A stretch of 5,312 nucleotides of DNA from Oscillospiraceae bacterium. Lineage in GTDB: Bacteria > Bacillota > Clostridia > Oscillospirales > Acutalibacteraceae. Where the stretch lies: NCBI GenBank assembly GCA_022508865.1, contig JAFLUK010000101.1, positions 1 through 5,312 on the forward strand, read 5' to 3'. A model generated the notes under the pieces. That model did not search any database. It was not told the origin of the DNA and saw only the letters and a program-made list of their open reading frames with translations. Below are positions 1-4,976 of the stretch, one piece after another. The number at the start of each line of letters is the position of its first letter. Position 1 is the first letter of the stretch. The translations under genes were made by a program, and so were the position numbers.

Positions 1-1264
1 CACCCATTGCAGCCGGAATGCTGTAACCCATTGTGCCCATACCTCCGGTTGTAATGAATCTGCCCTCACGTATACGGAAGTTGTTGGCACACCAAATCTG
101 GTTTTGTCCAACATCCGCCACCAAAATACCCTTGCTTTTCATCATAAACGAAAGCTTTGCAATCAGTGACCTTGGCTCAACATAGCCCTCTGTCACAGGG
201 GGAATACGGTAAAGCTTTTCCTTCCAGTCACGATAGGTTTCGCACCACTCATGAGGAATGTGATAGTCGCCGATTTCCTCAATCAGCTTGCCGATAACAT
301 TTTTCATATCTCCGACTATAGGAACAGTAGTACGAACATTCTTTCCGATTTCTGCAGGGTCAATATCAATATGTATAATCTTACTTGTTTTGCTGACCTG
401 GTCGGGACGGGCAACAGCTCTATCACCAAGTCGTGCACCGCAAACAATGAGCAAATCACTTTCTGCAAGGGCTCTGTTGGCATACTTTTTGCCGTGGGAA
501 CCAAGCATACCAAGATATCTCATATGCTCACTCGGCATAACACCAATACCCATAAGTGTGGAAATAACAGGAATACCTGTTGTTTCTGCAAATTTCACCA
601 AATCCAGCTTGCTGCCTGATGACAGCACACCGCCGCCTGCAACTATCAGTGGCTTTTCAGCCTTTTTAATCAGGTCAACAGCCTTTTTAATCTGCATTTT
701 GTGGCCACGGTAATTTGGCTTGTAGCCGACAATATCCACTTTCTCCGGATATTCAAAGGATTCAATCTCTTCTTCCTGAACATCCTGGGGAATATCAATA
801 AGAACAGGACCCATTCTGCCTGTTGTGGCAATATGGAAAGCCTCCTTAAACACCCTTGGCAAATCCTTTGTATCATTTACAAGGTAGCTGTGCTTTACAA
901 AGGGCTCACAAGCGCCTGTAATATCAGCCTCCTGAAAAACATCTCTGCCAAGAAGTTCCCTCTTAACCTGACCGGTAATACAAATAACAGGAATACTGTC
1001 GGAATATGCAGTAGCAATACCTGTAATCATATTTGTAGCACCCGGTCCCGAGGTTGCAACACAAACACCAACCTTGTTGCTGCAACGACTGTAGCCGTTA
1101 GCGGCATGAACGGCAGACTGTTCCATTCTCACAAGGATATGCTTAATATTTGATTTATAAAGTGAATCATAAAACGGACATATGGCAGCACCCGGATAGC
1201 CAAAGACAGTGTCAACACCCTCGGCCTCAAGGCATTTTATCATAATATCTGCGCCACTAATCAT
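1..1264 (-). CDS. ilvB: Acetolactate synthase large subunit (AHAS), N-terminal 421 codons, truncated by the window edge
   Basis: Thiamine-diphosphate enzyme that condenses two pyruvates to acetolactate, or pyruvate with 2-oxobutyrate, the first common step of valine, leucine and isoleucine synthesis in the cytosol. I translated the reverse complement in full and it is open from ATG (1264-1262) to the left edge with no frameshift. Visible landmarks are GYPGAA (22-27), the catalytic glutamate E48 in RMEQSAVHAANGY, TSGPGATN (71-78), ITGQV (96-100), GRDVFQEADITGA (106-118), the central FAD/Rossmann-like domain (about 190-330, with GARLGDR at 276-282 and IIHIDIDPAEIGKN at 296-309) and DVGQNQIW (384-391), opening the C-terminal ThDP domain. 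Family members are about 550-570 residues, so roughly 140 residues, including the GDG metal/ThDP motif, lie outside. The start is supported by AAGGAGGA ten bases upstream. GARLGDR departs from the more usual (V/T)RF(D/S)DR, and lysine follows ITGQV where plant enzymes have proline. A ThDP-dependent paralog with another substrate is possible, but the E48 region and the FAD domain favour AHAS. Confidence 0.93.
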   Translation of the reverse strand, partial: MISGADIMIKCLEAEGVDTVFGYPGAAICPFYDSLYKSNIKHILVRMEQSAVHAANGYSRCSNKVGVCVATSGPGATNMITGIATAYSDSIPVICITGQVKRELLGRDVFQEADITGACEPFVKHSYLVNDTKDLPRVFKEAFHIATTGRMGPVLIDIPQDVQEEEIESFEYPEKVDIVGYKPNYRGHKMQIKKAVDLIKKAEKPLIVAGGGVLSSGSKLDLVKFAETTGIPVISTLMGIGVMPSEHMRYLGMLGSHGKKYANRALAESDLLIVCGARLGDRAVARPDQVSKTSKIIHIDIDPAEIGKNVRTTVPIVGDMKNVIGKLIEEIGDYHIPHEWCETYRDWKEKLYRIPPVTEGYVEPRSLIAKLSFMMKSKGILVADVGQNQIWCANNFRIREGRFITTGGMGTMGYSIPAAMG

Positions 1265-1274
1265 ACGCCTATAA

Positions 1275-1282
1275 TCCTCCTT
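1275..1282 (-). promoter_or_regulatory. Ribosome binding site of ilvB
   Basis: On the minus strand AAGGAGGA is a near-perfect Shine-Dalgarno sequence. It ends 10 nt before the ATG at 1264, slightly long but acceptable. It fixes the ilvB start, because no alternative start codon lies between it and that ATG. Confidence 0.85.
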
Positions 1283-1312
1283 ATATCATATAATCAAAAT
1301 TTGTACTACAGT

Positions 1313-1341
1313 ATTATACAATAAAGATTATTCTATTTCAA
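1313..1341 (-). promoter_or_regulatory. Sigma-A type promoter for ilvB
   Basis: On the minus strand a -35 TTGAAA (1341-1336) is separated by exactly 17 nt from a consensus -10 TATAAT (1318-1313). Transcription would start near 1306, leaving a leader of only about 42 nt that contains the ribosome binding site. This leaves no room for a T-box or a leader-peptide attenuator, so any control by amino acids would have to act at the promoter. The call rests on sequence match only. Confidence 0.75.
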
Positions 1342-1363
1342 GTGTAAAACACAAAAAAACGAC

Positions 1364-1392
1364 TTGATTTTGACATTAGTCTATGCTATAAT
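1364..1392 (+). promoter_or_regulatory. Strong extended -10 promoter for the SRP RNA (and possibly the dnaX operon)
   Basis: TTGATT (1364-1369), a 17-nt spacer and TATAAT (1387-1392), with a TGC extended -10 element directly before the -10 (1384-1386). The expected start is about 1396-1400, some 25-29 nt before the SRP RNA terminal stem at 1425. The primary transcript would therefore carry a short 5' leader needing trimming; E. coli 4.5S RNA is likewise made with a short leader removed by RNase P. A TTGACA at 1370-1375 is too close (11 nt) to the -10 to be the -35. Confidence 0.8.
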
Positions 1393-1424
1393 ATTGAAAA
1401 CTGATTGCAAACTGTTTATTTTTT

Positions 1425-1553
1425 GGTTTGTATAAGTGAGCGGCAGGCCCTATACGATTGAGGTCTGCGAACCATGTCAGGCGGGGAACCGAGCAGCATT
1501 AAACAGTATTTTTGATGCGATATAGTAAGTCTGTCGTTCACTTATACAAATCC
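1425..1553 (+). ncRNA. ffs: Signal recognition particle RNA, small bacterial (4.5S-like) type
   Basis: RNA core of the signal recognition particle. It binds Ffh and its receptor FtsY and directs membrane and secreted proteins to the translocon during translation. The diagnostic Ffh-binding apex is intact: CAGG (1478-1481), a three-pair stem CGG/CCG (1482-1484 with 1489-1491), a GGAA tetraloop (1485-1488) and AGCAG (1492-1496), the same arrangement as E. coli 4.5S RNA. The ends close in a long stem: 1427-1439 pairs without mismatch with 1538-1550, and G1425/G1426 can extend it. Inner pairing includes CTATA (1450-1454) with TATAG (1521-1525). The molecule is about 129 nt and closes on itself with no 5' Alu-like domain. 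Its place directly upstream of dnaX matches the Firmicutes arrangement. End positions are estimates from the stem and may be off by a few bases. Confidence 0.93.
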
Positions 1554-1594
1554 AAGCCGTTATGCGGCATAACGGTTTGCATTTTTTCATTTTT
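1554..1594 (+). terminator. Intrinsic terminator after the SRP RNA, just before dnaX
   Basis: An 11-bp stem (1554-1564 with 1568-1578, one G-T pair) with a 3-nt loop CGG is followed by a T-rich run (six T at 1582-1587, then CA and five T at 1590-1594). This is the layout of a Rho-independent terminator and would define the 3' end of the abundant SRP transcript. No second promoter fits between it and dnaX, so dnaX presumably depends on readthrough or on a promoter further upstream. Confidence 0.82.
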
Positions 1595-1603
1595 ACAAAA
1601 AGC

Positions 1604-1609
1604 AGGTGA
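1604..1609 (+). promoter_or_regulatory. Ribosome binding site that fixes the dnaX start
   Basis: AGGTGA at 1604-1609, within CAGGTGAT, matches the anti-Shine-Dalgarno region and ends 4 nt before ATG 1614. It selects that ATG over an in-frame ATG at 1512, which has no such signal and lies inside the SRP RNA. Confidence 0.85.
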
Positions 1610-1613
1610 TTTT

Positions 1614-3428
1614 ATGTATCAGGTTCTATACAGAAAATGGCGACCGGAAAAATTCTGTGACGTATCGGGACAACCACAGGTTACCGTTACTCTGAAGAAC
1701 GAGCTGAAAAGCGGCAGAATTAACCACGCATACCTTTTTACAGGCTCTCGTGGTACAGGCAAAACCACCTGTGCAAAAATCCTTGCAAAGGCCGTAAACT
1801 GCCTTGAAAGTACAGACGGCGAGCCCTGCACTCACTGTGAAAACTGCCTTGACTTTCAACAGGGCAATTTGCTTGATGTGGTAGAAATGGATGCCGCCAG
1901 CAACAGAGGTATTGACGACATTCGTGATTTAATAGAGGAAGCCGCCTTCTCCCCTGCAAAGGGAAAATACAGAGTGTACATTATTGATGAAGTACATATG
2001 CTGACAGAGCAGGCATTTAACGCTTTACTTAAAACATTGGAAGAGCCTCCCTCCCACGTTATCTTTATTCTTGCCACAACAGAGGTACACAAGCTACCTC
2101 AAACTATACTTTCAAGATGTCAACGCTTTGACTTCCATAGAATTGCTCCCGAAGCTATTGCCGACAGATTGGAATTTGTTGCAAAGGAAGAAAATGTTAC
2201 AATAACAAGGGAAGCCGCACTGCTCACTGCCGTAATTGCAGACGGCGCAATGCGCGACTCCCTGTCAATTATGGACAGATGCATTGGCATAAGCAGAGAT
2301 ATTGATGCAGATGTGGTAAGAAATGCAGCAGGACTTGCACAAAAGGATTACCTTTTTTCACTGTCATCTGCCTGTATAAACAAAAATGTTCAAAGGGCAC
2401 TTGGAGTACTGGACAAGCTCCATAGTGAAAGCAAGGATATGGCAAGACTGTGCGCCGAGCTTATTGACCATTTCAGAAATTTTATGCTAATAAAAACAGT
2501 AAAAAATCCTCGTGATATGATAATTATGAACGACGAGGAATTTGAAGAAGCTGTTACCCAGTGCGACTATGTAACACTGGCAGAAATAGTGTATTTTATG
2601 GATGTACTCCAGAGAAGCGCAGAAAGAATGGGAAAAAGTTCCTCCAACAGAACAGAGTTGGAAACTGCACTGGTAAAGCTCACTTCTCCTGAACTGGATG
2701 GCAGTAACGAAGCACTTGTTGCACGTTTGTCAAAGCTGGAAAAGACTGTCAATATGGGCAATTTTTCCACTGCCCCAACAACACAAAAAAGCTCTGAATC
2801 TGCAAAATCCGAAGGCAAATCACAGGTTAATACAATAGATGCAAAACAGGAAAACACAGCGGATAATCAGTCTGCAGAAAATAAACATCCCTCCCCTGCA
2901 CAAAATGAGGAAAAAACAACTTCAACAGCTGACGCTCTCCACAACAAGCTGGAGGAAATGAGGAGCAGACTTCACCTTGAGGAAGAAAAGCCGGAGCCGC
3001 CCGCAGATCCTCCTGTAGCGCCACCTGCAGAGCCCCAGAGCAGTCCTAACAACAGAACTGCAAGCAGAGCGGTAAACCTTGAGGAACTGTACGCAAACGC
3101 ACAGCCCTTTATGAGGTGGCAGGAGGTTGTGGAAAATCTGAAGGAATACAGCCGACCGATTGCGGCTTCCTTTGAAAACACAGACGCCTTTGTAAGTGGT
3201 GACTATCTGCTGATAGATGCAAAAACCGACATTCCCTTTAATCTGCTTAAAAGAAGTCCGGAGCAAAGGGATAGAATAAGAGATGCCGTTCAGGAAATGA
3301 CAGGCAAAAGATACAAGCTGGGCCCCTATCACCCACCTGTTAAACAGGAGGTAAAAAAGGACCCGCTGAACGAATTTGTAGATAAACTGAAAAATGAAGG
3401 GATTTCCTTCACAGAAGAAAAAGAATAA
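1614..3428 (+). CDS. dnaX: DNA polymerase III subunit tau (clamp-loader ATPase), 604 aa
   Basis: Subunit of the replicative clamp loader. With delta and delta-prime it uses ATP to load the beta sliding clamp onto primed DNA and links polymerase to helicase. The protein opens MYQVLYRKWRP, the family's typical N-terminus. Landmarks are Walker A GSRGTGKT (44-51), four zinc cysteines C63, C72, C75 and C78, Walker B with D125-E126 in VYIIDEVHML, sensor 1 around ILATTE (152-157), the SRC arginine-finger motif (167-169) and sensor 2 near GAMRDSLS (211-218). The collar/oligomerisation domain covers about 225-365. A low-complexity hydrophilic linker follows (about 380-483, proline-rich at 460-478), then a small C-terminal domain (about 487-570) and a basic/acidic tail. 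Six hundred residues is normal for a full-length tau. Two A-rich slippery heptamers are in frame (2501-2507 and 3353-3359), but the evidence for programmed frameshifting is weak. It sits 32 nt before ybaB and probably shares its transcript. Confidence 0.97.
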   Translation: MYQVLYRKWRPEKFCDVSGQPQVTVTLKNELKSGRINHAYLFTGSRGTGKTTCAKILAKAVNCLESTDGEPCTHCENCLDFQQGNLLDVVEMDAASNRGIDDIRDLIEEAAFSPAKGKYRVYIIDEVHMLTEQAFNALLKTLEEPPSHVIFILATTEVHKLPQTILSRCQRFDFHRIAPEAIADRLEFVAKEENVTITREAALLTAVIADGAMRDSLSIMDRCIGISRDIDADVVRNAAGLAQKDYLFSLSSACINKNVQRALGVLDKLHSESKDMARLCAELIDHFRNFMLIKTVKNPRDMIIMNDEEFEEAVTQCDYVTLAEIVYFMDVLQRSAERMGKSSSNRTELETALVKLTSPELDGSNEALVARLSKLEKTVNMGNFSTAPTTQKSSESAKSEGKSQVNTIDAKQENTADNQSAENKHPSPAQNEEKTTSTADALHNKLEEMRSRLHLEEEKPEPPADPPVAPPAEPQSSPNNRTASRAVNLEELYANAQPFMRWQEVVENLKEYSRPIAASFENTDAFVSGDYLLIDAKTDIPFNLLKRSPEQRDRIRDAVQEMTGKRYKLGPYHPPVKQEVKKDPLNEFVDKLKNEGISFTEEKE

Positions 3429-3460
3429 ACACAGAATAATGTGATAGAAAGGAAACTATT

Positions 3461-3811
3461 ATGAAAGCAAGATTACCAAAGAATTACGGCGGCGGTGGCA
3501 TTGGAAATATGCAGCAGCTTGCACGTCAGGCACAAAAAATGCAGGAGGAAATGGAAGCAAGAACAGCAGAGCTGGAAGCAAAGGAATATTCCGCTTCTGC
3601 CGGCGGCGGTGCAGTAAAGGCTGTTGTAACAGGCAATATGGAAGTAAAATCTCTGGAAATCGACCCGGAGGTTGTTGACCCTGATGACGTAGAAATGCTC
3701 AGCGATATTATCCTCGGCGCAGTTAACGAAGCCCTTCGAAATGCCGCAAAGGACAAAGAAGACTCAATGGCAGAACTTTCCGGCGGTCTGAATATTCCGG
3801 GTATGTTTTAA
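3461..3811 (+). CDS. ybaB: YbaB/EbfC family nucleoid-associated protein, 116 aa
   Basis: Small dimeric DNA-binding protein of the YbaB/EbfC family, almost always encoded between dnaX and recR. Family members bind DNA and are thought to help organise the nucleoid; a precise role in repair is not settled. The protein begins with a glycine-rich segment (GGGG at 10-13). A helical stretch follows (about 16-42, with MQQLARQAQKMQEEME at 17-32) that forms the coiled tweezer arms in known structures. Then come GGGAVKAVVTGN (48-59), VKSLEIDPEVV (62-72) and a C-terminal helix (about 76-104). The length is close to the family norm of 100-115 residues. The ribosome binding site AAAGGA (3448-3453) lies 7 nt before the ATG. 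The stop codon overlaps the recR start (TAATG at 3809-3813), so the two are translationally coupled. Confidence 0.95.
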   Translation: MKARLPKNYGGGGIGNMQQLARQAQKMQEEMEARTAELEAKEYSASAGGGAVKAVVTGNMEVKSLEIDPEVVDPDDVEMLSDIILGAVNEALRNAAKDKEDSMAELSGGLNIPGMF

Positions 3812-4413
3812 TGGCAAGCTATAATGCAGCACCTCTCCAAAAGCTGATTGAGCAATTCGAAAAGCTTCCAGGCATTGGGGCAAAAACCGCTCAAAGACTT
3901 GCATATTTTGTTCTGAATATGCCAAAAACAGAAGCAGAAGATTTTGCAAAATCAATCATTGAGGCAAAGGAAAAAATCAGACATTGCAACATTTGTTGCA
4001 ACTTCACAGACAGGGACAATTGCCCTGTTTGTATGAGTCACACCCGTGACCACTCTGTAATCTGCGTGGTAGAAAGCCCACGGGATGCAATGGCTATGGA
4101 GGCCACAAAAGAATATCGTGGCACTTACCACGTGCTCCATGGTGCAATCTCCCCTCTTAACGGCATAGGTCCCGACAACCTGAAAATCAAAGAACTTCTC
4201 AACAGACTTAATAATCAGGATGTACAAGAGGTCATAATGGCAACTAATCCCACAGTTGAAGGAGAAGCCACCGCAATGTACCTTACAAGACTTTTAAAGC
4301 CCCTTGGCATTAAAGTCACAAGACTTGCATATGGTATACCTGTAGGTGGGGATTTGGAATACGCAGATGAAGTCACCCTTGCAAGAGCACTGGAGGGCAG
4401 AACAGATTTGTAA
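3811..4413 (+). CDS. recR: Recombination mediator protein RecR, 200 aa
   Basis: Partner of RecO (and RecF) that helps load RecA on SSB-coated single-stranded DNA at gaps, in the RecFOR recombinational repair route. Domains in order: helix-hairpin-helix LPGIGAKTAQRLA (19-31), a Cys4 zinc finger (C59, C62, C71, C74), then a Toprim domain from about 82 with VICVVESPRDAMAME (83-97) and ATNPTVEGEATA (144-155). The C-terminal conserved block is GIPVGGDLEYADEVTL (175-190), ending ALEGRTDL. The length matches the family exactly (about 198-200). The start shares one base with the ybaB stop, and no convincing separate Shine-Dalgarno sequence is visible, so translation probably relies on ribosomes finishing ybaB. 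Cysteine 63 is an additional cysteine next to the zinc ligand C62; nothing else is unusual. Confidence 0.97.
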   Translation: MASYNAAPLQKLIEQFEKLPGIGAKTAQRLAYFVLNMPKTEAEDFAKSIIEAKEKIRHCNICCNFTDRDNCPVCMSHTRDHSVICVVESPRDAMAMEATKEYRGTYHVLHGAISPLNGIGPDNLKIKELLNRLNNQDVQEVIMATNPTVEGEATAMYLTRLLKPLGIKVTRLAYGIPVGGDLEYADEVTLARALEGRTDL

Positions 4414-4415
4414 GC

Positions 4416-4436
4416 CACAATTTTCACAATTTTCAC
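4416..4436 (+). repeat. Short tandem repeat, 9-bp unit, in the recR-smpB gap
   Basis: The unit CACAATTTT occurs twice in direct succession (4416-4424 and 4425-4433) and is followed by CAC, giving 2.33 copies. It fills half of the 41-bp recR-smpB spacer. No terminator hairpin or convincing promoter is seen in the spacer, so smpB is probably read through from recR. Confidence 0.7.
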
Positions 4437-4454
4437 TTTAACGGATGAAATACT

Positions 4455-4916
4455 ATGAAAGAAAGTACAAAGACAATTTCACAAAACAAAAAAGCACATC
4501 ACGATTACTTTATAATCGAAAGCTATGAAGCAGGCATTGAGCTCTGCGGAACAGAGGTAAAGTCCCTCCGAGCAGGCAGAGTAAACCTAAAAGACAGCTG
4601 GTGTAATATTGTCGACGGAGAAATCTTTGTCAACGGAATGCACATCTCACCATATGAGCATGGCAACATTTTCAACCGTGACCCAATGAGAGTAAGAAAA
4701 CTCCTTATGCACAAAAGAGAGATAATGAAACTCTTTGGCACAATTCAGCAGCAGGGGTTATCTCTGATTCCAATCAGCCTATATTTCAAGGGAAGCAGAG
4801 TAAAAATGCAGGTTGGGTTGTGCAAGGGCAAAAAGCTCTATGACAAAAGAGCCAGCATTGCAGAACGTGACGCCAAACGCCATATTGAAAGAGAATTTAA
4901 GGAAAGATATTCATAA
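4455..4916 (+). CDS. smpB: SsrA-binding protein SmpB, 153 aa
   Basis: Essential partner of tmRNA in trans-translation. It binds the tRNA-like domain of tmRNA, takes the place of the missing anticodon arm, and its C-terminal tail enters the empty mRNA channel of stalled ribosomes. Conserved blocks are NKKAHHDYFI (11-20), the tmRNA-binding GTEVKSLRAGRVNLKDSW (32-49), MHISPYEHGN (62-71), DPMRVRKLLMHKREI (76-90) and GKKLYDKR (125-132). The basic, potentially helical C-terminal tail (133-153) is rich in Lys, Arg and Glu. The length is typical (about 150-160). A modest Shine-Dalgarno sequence GGATGA (4443-4448) precedes the ATG by 6 nt. An ATG at 4445 is out of frame. It lies 41 nt after recR and about 60 nt before ssrA, so the protein and its RNA partner are adjacent. 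Confidence 0.97.
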   Translation: MKESTKTISQNKKAHHDYFIIESYEAGIELCGTEVKSLRAGRVNLKDSWCNIVDGEIFVNGMHISPYEHGNIFNRDPMRVRKLLMHKREIMKLFGTIQQQGLSLIPISLYFKGSRVKMQVGLCKGKKLYDKRASIAERDAKRHIEREFKERYS

Positions 4917-4922
4917 TAGAGG

Positions 4923-4951
4923 TACTTTTATGAGTATTTCTTAAATATACT
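4923..4951 (+). promoter_or_regulatory. Possible ssrA promoter, weak match
   Basis: TATACT (4946-4951) is a reasonable -10 element, but the hexamer 17 nt upstream is only TACTTT (4923-4928) and there is no TG extension. A start near 4958 would give a short 5' leader for RNase P to remove at 4976/4977. The alternative is that ssrA is processed from a longer smpB-ssrA transcript. I cannot decide between these from sequence. Confidence 0.35.
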
Positions 4952-4969
4952 GCCTTGTTAAGCAAGGCA
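4951..4969 (+). other. Perfect 7-bp inverted repeat just upstream of tmRNA
   Basis: TGCCTTG (4951-4957) and CAAGGCA (4963-4969) are exact inverted repeats around the 5-nt loop TTAAG. The hairpin ends 7 nt before the mature tmRNA 5' end. It lacks a following T-tract, so it is not a standard terminator. It may be a processing or mRNA-stabilising element or a DNA operator; its function is unknown. Confidence 0.6.
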
Positions 4970-4976
4970 CCACTAT

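Noticed and set aside
251..1153. Plus-strand open frames at 251-619, 288-713 and 701-1153.
   Set aside because: They are opposite a complete, uninterrupted AHAS reading frame on the minus strand and have no recognisable domains or ribosome binding sites.
1265..1306. T-box or leader-peptide attenuator controlling ilvB.
   Set aside because: The predicted leader is only about 42 nt and contains no T-box sequence, run of branched-chain codons or terminator.
1370..1375. TTGACA as the -35 of the SRP RNA promoter.
   Set aside because: It lies only 11 nt from TATAAT; TTGATT at 1364-1369 gives the ideal 17-nt spacing.
1512..1613. A longer dnaX beginning at the in-frame ATG 1512, adding 34 residues.
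   Set aside because: The extension lies within the SRP RNA and its terminator, has no good ribosome binding site, and the DnaX family N-terminus begins at MYQVLYRKWRP (ATG 1614) behind AGGTGA.
2785..2791. AAAAAAG in the dnaX linker as a -1 frameshift site.
   Set aside because: In the dnaX frame the codons are CAA AAA AGC, so the heptamer is in the wrong phase for tandem -1 slippage.
2922..3332. A 136-codon minus-strand frame antisense to the dnaX linker and C-terminal region.
   Set aside because: Low-complexity cysteine/leucine-rich translation typical of an antisense shadow, and no promoter or ribosome binding site was seen; the sense strand encodes a clear DnaX.
4951..4976. The hairpin upstream of ssrA as a smpB transcription terminator.
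   Set aside because: The stem is followed by CCACTATGGGGG rather than a T-tract, so it does not fit an intrinsic terminator.
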